64,000 nt of DNA from positions 503,856,556 to 503,920,555 of the forward strand of contig NC_053392.1 of assembly GCF_905171765.1 (NCBI RefSeq). The letters are read 5' to 3'. Shown piece by piece: positions 43,262-55,388 of this stretch. Position 1 is the first letter of the stretch. Every line of letters starts with the position of its first letter. The translations under genes and the position numbers were made by a program. The DNA is from Bufo bufo (taxonomy: Eukaryota; Chordata; Amphibia; Anura; Bufonidae). Under the pieces are notes generated by a model. The model was not told where the DNA came from and did not search any database. It saw only the letters and a list, made by a program, of their open reading frames with translations.

Positions 43262-43896
43262 TTTAAGGTGGATTTAGATGGCCCAATGTTCTGACTGATT
43301 CTCAGGAACTAACGTTCCTACGAACGCTGATTCCCGATGCTGCACATCACCTGATGGACGAGCGAAACGTTTGTTCATCATGTGAAATAATCGGAGGTGA
43401 CGACACCTCGATCATTGTTCCTGGGCTGCAGATCGTGCTGTCTAAACAGGAGCAATAGTGTAGTATGGGGGCAAGCGATGGCAGTAGTGATCGCCCTCAT
43501 ACTGTGGAGATGGTCACTGCATTTGAGGGTATATTCACATGACTGTATGTGTATTGCGGTCCACAAAACATGGATACTAACCGTTCCACATTTTGCAGAA
43601 CGCACAGGGCCAGTCCTATGATAGAAATGCCTATTCCACAATTACGGACACGAATAGGACATACTCTATCTTTTTTGTAGGGCCGTGGAACGGAAGTATC
43701 CATGCGGACAGCACACGGTGCACTGTCTGCATCTTTTGCGGCCCCGTTGAAATGAATTGCTCCCAGAAATACGGTCTTGTGAATGGACCTTAAATGCAGT
43801 GCTTCACCTTCACTTTTAACGAGCAGCCGACTTTCGGGAAGGAACGCTTCCTTCATGATAATTGACTTCTGCTCGCCACGCCTAAATCCACCTTTA
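43262..43896. mobile_element. Inverted-repeat DNA element with nested MITE
   Basis: Ends taaggtggatttagatggc and cgcctaaatccacctttag are inverse. A Harbinger-like MITE at 43528-43791 (left gggtatattcacatgac, right ttgtgaatggacc, right flank TTA) interrupts it. Superfamily of the outer element is unclear. Confidence 0.6.
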
Positions 43897-44258
43897 GTCA
43901 GACTAGTCTCTCCAGCTAGGGAGGGAAGGGGGATGAGTGAGCATCACACATTTCACTGATCAGTACAATGCTCTTCTGTGGGCATCCTTATCTAAGTCTA
44001 TCAAGAGAACAATGGAGCTGTCATAAATACTACATCTACTATTATACTAGCAGATAACATCTTCCCTTATCAGCACTAGTAAAATAACACTGGATGACTT
44101 ATTTTCTAGGAGATTTATCTCTGTACTGGCTGGAAAACCCTATTAGCTTTCATTATAATCTGGAAGGGACATTTTCCCTGTATTCCAGTTTCTTGTTAAA
44201 AAACACAATTTAAAATAGTTGCTTAGGTTAGAATTTTTTTTTTCAAATATCCTATTAA

Positions 44259-44845
44259 AGGGGTATTTCCATCAGGGACATACTGTAGGTGCAGGACCCA
44301 CACCCAGGCTTGGACTGGGAACTCAAAGTAGCCCTGGAAAAAAATACTAAAAGTGGCCCCGTTTTAGTAGTCTGGTCCAAATTGATGGAAGGCAGGGCCA
44401 ACATAAGTAGGGGGGCCAGCAATACCATATTGTGATAAATTGCACCACCCCAACAGAGCCAAATACTACAAAATACTGCCGCCAACAGCACAAAATACAT
44501 CCCAAAAACGTCCACTGGCCGGCTGTGAGGAGGCATCGTCCCACCAGGAAATTTCCCTATAAGGTCTATGGCCAATGCGCCCCTTCCCACACCTATCTCT
44601 AGAAGGGGGCTCCCAAAGAGCACCATGCTCTCTATTGGCTATTTTCGGAAGTCCCATAGAAATGAATGGACAGAGGACCACACAAGTGCGGCCATTGCTG
44701 GAAATGGCCCTGTATGTGTGACTAGTCTTTGATAGCTTAGTTCTGGAGAAAGGTGCGGGTCCAATTTCTAGGACCCACTCCTATCTGGCATCGATGGCAT
44801 ATCCTAGCGATATGCCATCTATGGATGGGATGAGACCACCCTGAA
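44259..44845. mobile_element. T2-type MITE with embedded hAT fragment
   Basis: TTAA at 44255-44258 and about 44846-44849. The right half carries ggtgcgggtccaatttctag and the 'atcctagcgatatgcc' dyad of the 12200 family. 44306-44480 is a truncated inverse-orientation copy of the hAT at 61904-62395 (ggcttggactgggaact, 'gtccaaattga'). Confidence 0.6.
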
Positions 44846-44849
44846 TTAA

Positions 44850-45796
<947 letters not shown>

Positions 45797-45981
45797 TAAA
45801 CTTTTACATTTTTCTGCAGGGCCATCATTGGGGCAGTATAGTTGGTATCGTCCTCCGGGACCTAACCAGGTTAGGGGCCTGCTTTGCCACCACTAGAGGG
45901 AGCTCACTGCATATCATATTCATTTAGCTAGTATTTCAGCATGTGATAAGAATAAAAGGAGTATTCTGGAGTCATACTTTA

Positions 45982-46300
45982 TAGGGTCATTGAGTTTTCA
46001 TAAAACATTTCATATGCCATACAGACATATCAAAAGTTTTGATCGGTGAGGGTCTCAGTGCTGAGACCGCCATTAATCCCTAGAATGAGGAGAAAGAGGC
46101 GCTCGCATATCTCTGTCTCCTCTCTGCAGGAGACAGACTCAGTAGAAAGTCTATGGGCCTGTCTTGGTTCCATCTCCTGCAGTCAGGAGAGAGCTACTCT
46201 CTCCTCGTTCTAGAGATTGGTGGGGGTCGGAGCACTCACACCCCCACCGATCAAAAGTTTTGATATATCTCTGACGTAGTTTTAAAAACTCAGTGACCCT
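45982..46300. mobile_element. T2-type MITE in NINL intron
   Basis: Inverse ends agggtcattgagttttca and actcagtgaccct; TTAA at 46301-46304, left site decayed. Inner arms atcaaaagttttgatcggtg and ccaccgatcaaaagttttgat each contain a small dyad. It begins about 220 bp downstream of the exon. A fragment of the same family lies at 63125-63190. Confidence 0.75.
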
Positions 46301-46779
46301 TTAAATAAAAATGGGGTTGGACAGGGCAAAAATAACTGAGTACTCACCTTAACAATGGTGTTTGGCTGCCGCTCTGGTCCCTGCTCCTCTCTACCTCCTT
46401 TGGTCGGGCTTGACATGCCAGAAGCTGCTTGTCCTGCCCGCTCAGCCAGTCACTGGCTGCAGTGGTGACATGCCTCAGCCAGTGACTGGCTGCGTGGGAT
46501 GTCCAAGCAATTTCCGGTGTGTCCAGGGGATAGGGGATGAATGTTAGTTCAGGTGTGGACAGACCGATGGGACCCCCCAACCAGTCACTAGAATGGGCAA
46601 GCATGCATACTACTGCTACATTCTAAACCTAAGGGCAGTCCCATACAGTTTGAATGGGGTGGTAGTACACCTGCTCTACTGCCACTGCAATCATACAGGG
46701 AACACTGGAACCTTATTTTGTGATTGTTGGGAGTCCCAGTGGTTAGAGCCCTACTGATGTAACAGTTATGCCCTATATC

Positions 46780-46990
46780 TTGTAGAGGTTTATTAATGAA
46801 TTGCCAGCATGCTGCAATAAAGGTCCAGATGGGTGTTACCAGTTGGAGATGTGTCCCTGCACAGTCTGAGACTGGCAGCACTGATTGGATAGTGTCAGAT
46901 TGTGAAGGAACACACCCCCTACTAGTAACCCCCATCTGGACCTTCATTGCAAATTCCTAGCAATTTATTCATAACTTCTAGCAGGAATAA
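46780..46990. repeat. Hairpin repeat
   Basis: Arms 'gcaataaaggtccagatggg' (46813 onward) and 'cccatctggaccttcattgc' (46930-46949) are inverse, flanked by further inverse pieces (gaattgccagc / 'attcctagcaat'). Non-coding palindromic MITE of unassigned type. Confidence 0.65.
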
Positions 46991-47250
46991 TAAAGGAACT
47001 GGACAACGCAGAGTCAGAAGAGTAGATGTTACGGAATTGTTATTACATGGGGAATGCAAGTAGTTCTAAAACATACAGGTGATGAGTAGTTACCTGCCTT
47101 CTTTAACAGATACAATTCTGGCTGCTTGCGGCCATCACTGGAGGGAACATAGAAGTTTACTCCGTTCAATCTGTCAATAAACTCTGGCTATGCAGAACAT
47201 TTGGAGCTCTGCATTGAGGAAAGATGTTCCAATTGATATAAATATATTAA

Positions 47251-47747
47251 AGGGGTTTTCCTAGAAATAATATGGACTTACCCCCAGTCCTGAGGGCAGC
47301 ATAAGATAGTGACAGAAATGCTGATTTCAGCGGTGTGTCACTCATGGGCTAAAGGTAAGTGGTTGCCGAGAACCAGCATCTTAATCATTGCAGCACACGC
47401 CTGGAAAAGAGTCAAATCTACATGAGAAGAGTCCTGGTTATTCCTAATCTCCTGCTCTCACCCATCTGCTGATGATTGGCATTTCTTTCCTAGAGAGAAA
47501 GGGAGAAAACCTGGTAGAAGACTGTCAGACATCAGCAGGTGGGCGGAAGAGCAGGAATCCATGAATAACCAGGACTCTTCTCAGGTGGCCGGGACTCTTT
47601 TCCAGGCCCAGTCTGCAATGATTGATGTTGGTTCTCGGCAACCACTTACTTTTAACTTATAAATGACAGACGGCTGAAATCAACTCCCCTGTCTCTACTT
47701 TATTCTGCCATTAGTATGGGTAGCATAAAGTTGATGACGGGTTCTCT
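47251..47747. mobile_element. T2-type inverted-repeat element
   Basis: TTAA at 47247-47250 and 47748-47751. The outermost ends differ (aggggttttcctag versus complement agagaacccgtcat), but the inner arms are long inverses: tggttgccgagaaccagc and 'gttggttctcggcaacca'; aagagtcctggttattc and 'gaataaccaggactctt'-type. It may be two related insertions. Confidence 0.55.
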
Positions 47748-48275
47748 TTAATAAAATACAAGTCCATTGTGAGCGGCAGGAAATGTTGACATTGATATTT
47801 CCCTTCGTTTTTTTTTTTAATGCTATTGGTTGATCAAAATCAGTGCAAACCCTGAAACACTTTGATTGACATTAGTAGTAGTATATTCAATATTTATTAT
47901 ACTTTATGAATAGCTACTATTAGTGTGTGTGTGTACACAGTGTGTGTATGTATGTTCATGTCAATTGTAACTATTTGGAATAATGGCTTGTATTATGTGT
48001 ATTGGTATTTTTCTGTTTGATGTTACTTAGCAGCTCTGAGCTTTAGAAAACCATTTGCTTTAAAGAACCGGCAAGTTACATTCTTGCATCTGATGTGGTG
48101 AATGCAGCTATGTTCAGCTGTTTTTAATTTTTTATTTTATACTTATTTCTGTTTTACGTTCTTAAGATTAAATATGACACCTTCAACCAGTTTTCCTGAT
48201 ACATAAAAATAGATGCAAGCTGCAGTTAGAAGGAATAGAACAATGAAGATACTATGAAGTGTTGCTGATGCTTAA

Positions 48276-48557
48276 AGGGTTTCTGTCATCATAAATTACG
48301 TTATGTAGCTGACCGACATTAGCCATGTGCTAATGTCGGCCGTACATAACAGTGGGCTTTCTAAGCCTGGGCGTGCCAATGGGTGAGTGGACCGAGCCTC
48401 TCGGTGCTGAAGCAAACCCCTTATAGCACCTAGAGGCTCATTGGCATAAAACAGCAGCAGGCAGAGGGTTATACATCCTACTGTTATGTAGTGCTGACAT
48501 TAGCCCATCGCTAATGTCAGTCAGTTACATAACGTAATTTATGATGACAGAAACCCT
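48276..48557. mobile_element. T2-type MITE, well preserved
   Basis: TTAA at 48272-48275 and 48558-48561. The ends agggtttctgtcatcataa are nearly perfect inverses, with inner dyads gacattagccatgtgctaatgtc and acattagcccatcgctaatgt. 282 bp, non-coding. Confidence 0.9.
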
Positions 48558-48570
48558 TTAAAAAAAAAAT

Positions 48571-49255
48571 GGCTGCACACCATTATACATACAAACAATA
48601 GAGCTAAGAAATGGGGATCATTCTAGATAAAAGTGGTACAATACCGACTATAAATGAGTAATGGAAGCTCTTAGCGCACATACGTGTCGGGCCCATCTAC
48701 CAGGCGTCAAGGTGGCTTCCGCAGATAGAATGTGTCATAGAAACATAGAATGTGTCGGCAGATAAGAACCATTTGGCCCATCTAGTTTGCCCAATATACC
48801 GAATACTATGAATAGCCCTTTGCCCTATCTTATATGAAGGATAGCCATATGCCTATCCCATGCACGCTTAAACTCCTTCACTGTATTTGTAGCTACCACT
48901 TCTGCAGGAAGGCTATTCCATGCATCCACTACTCTCTCAGTAACATGATGGGCCCTAACACTAGTATACTGCCTCACTTTGGACTTACCTAAGTCTACAA
49001 TATTCAGGGCAGTGTAGGAACCAGCTACATACGTACTCTGCTCAGAAGTCCCAGGTAGATGGACATGTTCAGTCTAAAAGAGGCGCTACCCTCAATATAT
49101 ACTACAAGAGACTACCACTTTTATTTAGAATGACCCCCATTTCTTAGCTCTATTGTTTGTATGTATAATGGTGTGCAGCCATTTTTTTTTTTTTTTATGT
49201 TTTGCTTCATGGATATGCACCTGTGATTTCTGAAGGTTCTAGTCTAAATTCTCTT
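48571..49255. repeat. Left arm of a large inverted repeat around the Tc1
   Basis: Sequence from ggctgcacaccattatacat to 'gcgctaccctcaatata' is the inverse of 52031-52350, apart from a 226-bp insertion (48725-48950). Positions 49111-49250 then repeat the outer arm in direct orientation relative to 52282-52420. The Tc1 at 49264 is inserted in the middle of this structure. Confidence 0.75.
48725..48950. repeat. Interspersed retroposon-like insertion
   Basis: This insertion is absent from the mirror arm, where 'ccgcagat|gggccctaac' is continuous. It begins agaaacatagaatgtgtcgg and includes 'ccatttggcccatctagt' and 'ggctattccatgcatccact', a repeat type I associate with frog genomes. Its class (SINE or LINE 3' end) cannot be settled here. 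Confidence 0.6.
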
Positions 49256-49473
49256 GTAGTATACAGTTGCAAGAAAAAGTATGTGAACCCTTTGGAATTA
49301 TATGGATTTCTGCACAAATTGGTCATAAAATGTGATCTGATCTTCACAACAATAGACAATCACAGACTGCTTAAACTAATAATGCACAAAGAATTAAATG
49401 TTACCATGTTTTTATTGAACACACCATGTAAACATTCACAGTGCAGGTGGAAAAAGTATGTGAACCCCTAGAC

Positions 49474-50844
49474 CAGGGGTGGGCAATTATTTTTTCGATG
49501 GGGCCACATGAGAAACTGAAAATATTTTGGAGGGCCGGGCCAAAAGGCTAAACTCAATACTGCATAAAATCAATTGTATTTCTTTATAAAAAGCAGTAAA
49601 TATCATTGTTGGACAACTGGTACGAGTACTTGTTATAGTTAAACAATGAAAAAGTGAGGTTGCCTTACAAGAAAAAAATTTAAATTTATTAAACAAAATT
49701 TCCCAAAACAATGAACATTTTTCACTATTTGTGACTCATATTAGTGAAAGCCATTGTCCCCCTGTGAATCCAGCCATTGTCCCCCTGTGAATCCAGCCAT
49801 TGTCCCCCTGTGAATCCAGCCATTGTCCCCCTGTGAATCCAGCCATTGTCCCCCTGTGAATCCAGCCATTGTCCCCCTGTGAATCCAGCCATTGTCCCCC
49901 TGTGAATCCAGCCATTGTCCCCCTGTGAATCCAGCCATTGTCCCCCTGTGAATCCAGCCATTGTCCCCCTGTGAATCCAGCCATTGTCCCCCTGTGAATC
50001 CAGCCATTGTCCCCCTGTGAATCCAGCCATTGTCCCCCTGTGAATCCAGCCATTGTCCCCCTCTGAATCCAGCCATTGTCCCCCTGTGAATCCAGCCATT
50101 GTCCCCCTGTGAATCCAGCCATTGTCCCCCTGTGAATCCAGCCATTGTCCCCCTGTGAATCCAGCCATTGTCCCCCTGTGAATCCAGCCATTGTCCCCCT
50201 GTGAATCCAGCCATTGTCCCCCTGTGAATCCAGCCATTGTCCCCCTGTGAATCCAGCCATTGTCCCCCTGTGAATCCAGCCATTGTCCCCCTGTGAATCC
50301 AGCCATTGTCCCCTTGTGTACAGAACACCCCCCCGGCCCCCCCATCATATACAGAACACCCCCCCCCCCCTTACAATAGTACACACCCCTCCCCCCCCCC
50401 CCCTTGCCTTTAGAAACGTAATGCTCAGAGATGATCAGCCATGTGTTAGTCACACTGACTACACACAGCACAGGGGGAGGCGGCCGCAGCTTCATGCTTG
50501 TCGGCTCTGTGACTGTCAGTGTCAGACAGTCACAGCCGATACTATGAGAGCCGCGGGCGCTGCGCTGTTACAGAGAAGGGAATAATTGCGGCCGGCCGGG
50601 TCCCGGGTACGGCTCGCACGAGGCACCCCCCCCCCCCCTGCTGTGTCTTACCTAGACAGTACTGCCGCTGACGCTGCCTCCCTGCCACCGCGCCATGCCA
50701 CACGCAGCACGCCGAGTCGGAAGTCCTCTTCATTCGCGGAGGAGGGGTATCGTTGCTTGGCACGCCTCTGGCTCCGCCCGGGGGCCGGATTAAAAGGTCC
50801 GCCGGGCCGTATACGGCCCGCGGGCCGTAGTTTGCCCAGGTCTG
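49474..50844. mobile_element. hAT element carrying a 23-bp minisatellite
   Basis: Exact 8-bp duplication ccctagac (49466-49473, 50845-50852). Ends are caggggtgggcaa and, complemented, cagacctgggcaaa. The left subterminal reads gggccacatgagaaactg. The right end is a CpG-rich stretch (ggccgtatacggcccgcggg). It contains the array at 49751-50317 and several C-runs (50331-50410, 50626-50638). Confidence 0.9.
49751..50317. repeat. Minisatellite, 23-bp unit, 24 full copies
   Basis: The unit ccattgtccccctgtgaatc + cag repeats 24 times without interruption, followed by a partial unit. Only one internal variant was seen (ctctg for ctgtg near 50063). Because 23 is not a multiple of three, three units make a 23-residue protein-like repeat in all frames; this is not a gene. 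Confidence 0.97.
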
Positions 50845-50984
50845 CCCTAGACTAATGACATCTCCAAGAGCTAATTGGAGTAAGGTGTCAGCCAACTGGA
50901 GTCCAATCAATGAGATGAGATTGGAGGTGTTGGTTACAGCTGCCCTGCCCTATAAAAAACACACACCAGTTCTGGGTTTGCCTG

Positions 50985-51995
50985 ATGGGAATGATGCCTC
51001 ACACAAAAGAGCTCTCAGAAGACCTACGATTAAGAATTGTTGACTTGCATAAAGCTGGAAAGGGTTATAAAAGTATCTCCAAAAGCCTTGCTGTTCATCA
51101 GTCCACGGTAAGACAAATTGTCTATAAATGGAGAAAGTTCAGCACTGCTGCTACTCTCCCTAGGAGTGGCCGTCCTGTAAAGATGACTGCAAGAGCACAG
51201 CGCAGACTGCTCAATGAGGTGAAGAAGAATCCTAGAGTGTCAGCTAAAGACTTACAAAAGTCTCTGGCATATGCTAACATCCCTGTTAGCGAATGTATGA
51301 TACGTAAAACGCTAAACAAGAATGGATTTCATGGGAGAATACCACAGAGGAAGCCACTGCTGTCCAAAAAAAAACATTGCTGCGCGTTTACAGTTTGCAC
51401 AAGAGCACCTGGATGTTCCACAGCAGTACTGGCAAAATATTGAGTTGTTTAGAAGAAACACACAACACTATGTGTGGAGAAAGAGGCACAGCACAGTCAC
51501 CAACATCAAAACCTCATCCCAATTGTAAAGTATGGTGGTGGGGGCATCATGGTTTGGGGCTGCTTTGCTGTGTCAGGGCCTGGACGGATTGCTATCATCG
51601 AAGGAAAAATGAATTCCCAACTTTATCAAGACATTTTTCAGGAGAACTTAAGGCCATCTGTCCACCAGCTGAAGCTCAACAGAAGATGGGTGTTGCAACA
51701 GGACAACGACCCAAAGCATAGAAGTAAATCAACAACAGAATGGCTTAAACAGAAGAAAATGCACCTTCTGGAGTGGCCCAGTCAGAGTCCTGACCTCAAC
51801 CTGATTGAGATGCTGTGGCATGACCTCAAGAAAGCGATTCACACCAGACATCCTAAGAATATTGCTGAACTCAAACATTTCTGTAAAGAGGAATGGTCAA
51901 GAATTACTCCTGACCGTTGTGCACGTCTGATCTGCAACTACAGGAAACGTTTGGTTGACGTTATTGCTGCCAAAGGAGGTTCAACCAGTTATTAA
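50985..51995 (+). pseudogene. Tc1-like transposase, dead (DD34E family)
   Basis: The N-terminal helix-turn-helix part is in one frame ([20 protein letters not shown] ... GFHGRIPQRK, about 51000-51360). An A-run near 51367-51374 shifts the frame, and the segment with the first catalytic Asp (normally W-S-D-E) appears deleted between YWQNI and ELF near 51440. The C-terminal part in a further frame (51474-51995) keeps the second Asp (QQDNDPKH) and the Glu (SPDLNLIE) with the family's spacing. Three frames plus the lost Asp mean no active enzyme. Confidence 0.92.
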
Positions 51996-52030
51996 ATCCA
52001 AGGGTTCACATACTTTGTCTTGCAACTGTA

Positions 52031-52420
52031 TATTGAGGGTAGCGCCTCTTTTAGACTGAACACGCCCATCTAGCTGGGGCTTCTGAGCAGAATACGTATG
52101 TAGCTGGTTCCTACACTGCCCTGAATATTGTAGGCTTAGGTAAGTCCAAAGAAAGGCAGTATACTAGTGTTAGGGCCCATCTGCGGAAGCCACCTTGACG
52201 CCTGGTAGATGGGCCCGACACACGTTTGATCAAATATGTGCGCTAAGAGCTTCCATTGACTCACTTATAGTCGGTATTGTACCACTTTTATTTAGAATGA
52301 CCCCCATTTCTTAGCTCTATTGTTTGTATGTATAATGGTGCGCAGCCATCTACTTTTTGATAATCCTGTTTGCTTCATGGATATGCACCTGTGATTTCTG
52401 AAGGTTCTAGTCTAAAATTG
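52031..52420. repeat. Right arm of the large inverted repeat
   Basis: Inverse of 48571-49110, with the 'atagtcggtattgtaccac' and 'attgtttgtatgtataatgg' blocks. Positions 52282-52420 are a direct copy of 49111-49250, including 'catggatatgcacctgtgat'. Confidence 0.75.
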
Positions 52421-52591
52421 TTTGTAGAAACCCTTTAAAGAGGTCCTCTCCTTTGGACAGTCCCCTGCACATAGGTTTATAACATTGTGTTATGCTCGTA
52501 CTCTGAGTGATCAATGACTACCTGGCAGTAAGCTTTCTATTATCCTGAAGCTTCATTACAGGAGAAATAGGAATGACACCATTCTAATTAA

Positions 52592-53154
52592 AGGGCATGT
52601 CCCACCATAAGACCTTTTTCCACTGTCCACAGGATAGGGGATAAGTGTCTGATTGGTGGGGGTCAGCCTGCTGGAATAAGGTGCCAGAATACCTGAAGTG
52701 AATAGCATGCCGGTCAGGCATGTTCGCTGGCGCTCCATTCTACTATTTGGGTCTGCCGAAGAGAAGCAGAGTACAACGTTCAGCTCAAGCAGTCCCATAG
52801 GGGTAAATTTATTAAAACTGGTGTAAATGAAAACTGGCTTTGTTGCCTATAGCAACCAATCAGATTCCGCCTTTCATTTTTCAGAGCTCCTTTGGAAAAT
52901 GAAAGGTGGAATCTGATTGGTTGCTATCGGCAACTAAGCCAGTTTTCATTTACACCAGTTTTGATAAATTTTCCCCCATAGAGTTGAATGGAAAGGCAGC
53001 ATGCATGACCACAGCACCAATCTGGCACCTCATTCTTGTGATTACTGAAGGTCCTGGTGGTTGGACCTCCACCAGTCAGATACTTGTCAAGCCGTAAGAA
53101 CTTATCCCCTTATCCACAGTCAAGGGGATAAGTTCTTACGGCTTGACAACTCCT
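52592..53154. mobile_element. TTAA-flanked element with inner hairpins
   Basis: TTAA at 52588-52591 and 53155-53158; ends agggcatgtcccacc and (complement) aggagttgtcaagcc are weakly inverse. It contains the hairpin MITE at 52801 and a dyad at 53085-53147 (gtcaagccgtaagaacttat and inverse). Confidence 0.5.
52801..52974. mobile_element. 174-bp hairpin MITE
   Basis: Arms aaactggtgtaaatgaaaac and gttttcatttacaccagttt, then agcaaccaatcagattccgc and its inverse, meet at a short 'gagctcctttgg' loop. Flanking cccatag occurs on both sides (52794-52800, 52975-52981), a likely 7-bp duplication. Inverted CCAAT boxes (ccaatcag/ctgattgg) lie in each arm. Confidence 0.8.
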
Positions 53155-53319
53155 TTAAAGTCAATGGGCTGACCATATAATGTTCAGACATACCGAGGCA
53201 TCTAGAATTATAAATGAAATATGTGAGGGCCTTGAAAAGGAGAACATACTCTCCACCTTTAGCAGCTGAAACATGCAACAAGTGATTATTAAGATAACAT
53301 ATAATTTGTTTTGTTCTAG

Positions 53320-53419
53320 GTCAATTTTGAAGAGTTTAAAGAAGGATTTGTGGCTGTCCTGTCATCAACTATTGACATAAGTATTTCTGATGATGATGAG
53401 AGTAGTTATTTAGAGCCTG
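53320..53419 (+). CDS. NINL: NINL second coding exon
   Basis: This 100-nt exon is bounded by acceptor ttttgttctag and donor gtaaga. It enters in phase 0 (GTC) and leaves one base (G). The encoded VNFEEFKEGFVAVLSS is the strongly conserved end of the NINL N-terminal EF-hand pair. It is followed by an acidic stretch SDDDESSYLEP that corresponds to the variable serine/acid-rich linker. The upstream intron is 7,559 bp and the downstream one 9,319 bp, both filled with transposons. Nothing suggests damage to the exon. Confidence 0.93.
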
Positions 53420-53702
53420 GTAAGACAATAATTTTATTTTAGTATCCTGTTTTGTACAAAATTTGTGTAATGTGCTGTACAAGAAATGGTTACTACTTAT
53501 GTGCTGGAGTTTGGTATTTTACAAGTTTCTGACAGTAGGTGGCGATATAGCAGGTGGACGTGTAGTGATGTTTTATCTATGCATAACAAAACATATAACG
53601 CAGTCTCCATGTATAGCCTACAAGGTATAGAAATGCTAATTAACCACTAGGTATATATAGTTGAAGTCCTGTATTTTCATACACCTTAGCCACATTCCTT
53701 AA

Positions 53703-54102
53703 AGTGACCCTCTAATTCAAGATAAAATGTGGGGAACAAACAGAGCACTTACCTGGTGACCTCCTTTTCATCTGTTCAGCTGCAGAGCCACCGATTCTCA
53801 GGCATCTCTTCTGCAATCCAAGATGGCTTGGACCGCTCCTCAGACTATCTGATTCATACTGTGCAAGCCCTTGGATTGGCCAATCCAGGAGCAGGGCCGG
53901 ACAAGAGGAAGTGGCTTGGTCTGCCGATGAACAGTGTGTATCAGATGGTCTGAGAAGTAGTGTAGCCATCTTGGATGACAGAAGTTGAGCCTGGGAATTA
54001 TTAGCACATCTACAAAAAACAGATGAAAAGGAGGGCACCATCTAAGTGTTCTTTTAGTTCCCCAGTTAATGTGAATTTTTTATCTTCAGCTGGAGGGTCG
54101 CT
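53703..54102. mobile_element. T2-type MITE in Tc1
   Basis: TTAA at 53699-53702 and 54103-54106. Ends agtgaccctctaattcaaga and (complement) agcgaccctccagctgaaga are inverse; inner arms contain 'gcagagccaccgattctcagg' and related inverse pieces. Confidence 0.85.
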
Positions 54103-54213
54103 TTAAAATAAAAAAAAAATCGCCATTCCTGACATTTAATCCTGATACACGTTTCCTCTCTTAGGTCAGTTAGGATCACTACTATATTTCAAGAGTGTGA
54201 AATGTCAGAGTTA

Positions 54214-54680
54214 GGCCACTTTCACATGACCGTTTTTTTTTTTTCCGTTTTGCGGGCCGTTTTTTGCGTTCCGTATACGGTCGGGTATACGGAACCATTC
54301 ATTTCAATGGTTCCGCAAAAAAAACGGAATGTACTCCGTATGCATTCCGTTTCCGTTTTTCCGTTCCGTTGAAAGATAGAACATGTCCTATATTTGGTCG
54401 CAAATCACGTTCCGTGGCTCCATTAAAGTCAATGGGTCCGCAAAAAAAACGGAATGTATACGGAAATGCATCCGTATGTCTTCCGTATCCGTTCCGTTTT
54501 TTGTGGAACCATCTATTGTTATGCCCAGCCCAATTTTTTTCTATGAAATTACTGTATACTGTATATGCCATACGGAAGAACGGAAAAACGGAACGGAAAC
54601 ACAACGGAAACGGAACAACGGATCCGTTTAAAACGGACCGCAAAACACTGAAACAGCCATACGGTCGTGTGAAAGAGGCC
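54214..54680. mobile_element. Harbinger-like MITE, 'ccgtatggct' family copy 3
   Basis: Exact TTA at 54211-54213 and 54681-54683. Ends ggccactttcacatgaccg and cggtcgtgtgaaagaggcc are inverse. Full-length relative to 25490 and 34509. Confidence 0.88.
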
Positions 54681-54887
54681 TTATACTATAGACAATCATT
54701 TACTTGAGTTTTAATTTATTTCATTACATTCCCTGTGGCTCAGAAGTTTACATACAATATTTGATAGTATTACCTATAAATTGTCTAACCTGGGTCATAC
54801 ATTTTGGGTAGCCCTCGAGAAGCTTCTTACAATAAGTTTCTGTAATTTAGTCCCATTCCTCCTCACAGAACTGGTGTAACTGTGTTA

Positions 54888-55385
54888 GGCTACTTTCACA
54901 CTAGCGTTCAGAGCGGATCCGTCTGATGTTTCATCAGACGGATCCGCTCCTATAATGCAGACGTTTGCATCCGTTCAGAACGGATCCGTCTGCATTATAA
55001 CTTAGAAAAATTTCTAAGTCTGAAAGTAGCCTGAGCGGATCCATCCAGACTTTACATTGAAAGTCAATGGGGGACGGATCCGCTTGAAGATTGAGCCATA
55101 TGGTGTCATTTTCAAGCGGATCCGTCCTCATTGACTTACATTGTAAGTCTGGACGGATCCGCTCGCCTCCGCACGGCCAGGCGGACACCCGAACGCTGCA
55201 AGCAGCGTTCAGGTGTCCGCTCACTGAGCGGAGCGGAGGCTGAACGCTGCCAGACTGATGCATTCTGAGCGGATCCGCCTCCATTGAGAATGCATCAGGG
55301 CTGGACGGCTGCGTTCGGGACCGCTCGTGAGCCCCTTCAAACGGAGCTCACGAGCGGACACCTGAACGCAGGTGTGAAAGTAGCC
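54888..55385. mobile_element. Harbinger-like MITE, GGATCC family
   Basis: Exact TTA at 54885-54887 and 55386-55388. Ends ggctactttcacactagcg and cgcaggtgtgaaagtagcc are inverse. Seven CGGATCCG octamers lie between about 54912 and 55276. Closest relative in the window is 15058-15544. Confidence 0.88.
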
Positions 55386-55388
55386 TTA

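Larger units (their letters stand above)
49264..52028. mobile_element. Tc1-like transposon interrupted by a hAT
   Basis: Inverted ends cagttgcaagaaaaagtatg and its complement lie between TA dinucleotides (49262-49263, 52029-52030). Without the 1,371-bp hAT and its 8-bp duplication the element is about 1.4 kb, a normal Tc1 size. Transposase lies on the plus strand at 50985-51995. The direct/inverse 'tgtgaaccc' subterminal motif is repeated near 49280 and 49460. Confidence 0.9.

Noticed and set aside
49751..50317. Regular short repeats resembling a CRISPR array
   Set aside because: Units are directly adjacent with no spacers, and the DNA is vertebrate; it is a minisatellite.
49725..50495. 256-residue open frame on the minus strand with GGQWLDSQGDNGWIHRGTMA repeats
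   Set aside because: It is the translation of the 23-bp minisatellite. All three minus frames are open over the array, and there is no flanking homology.
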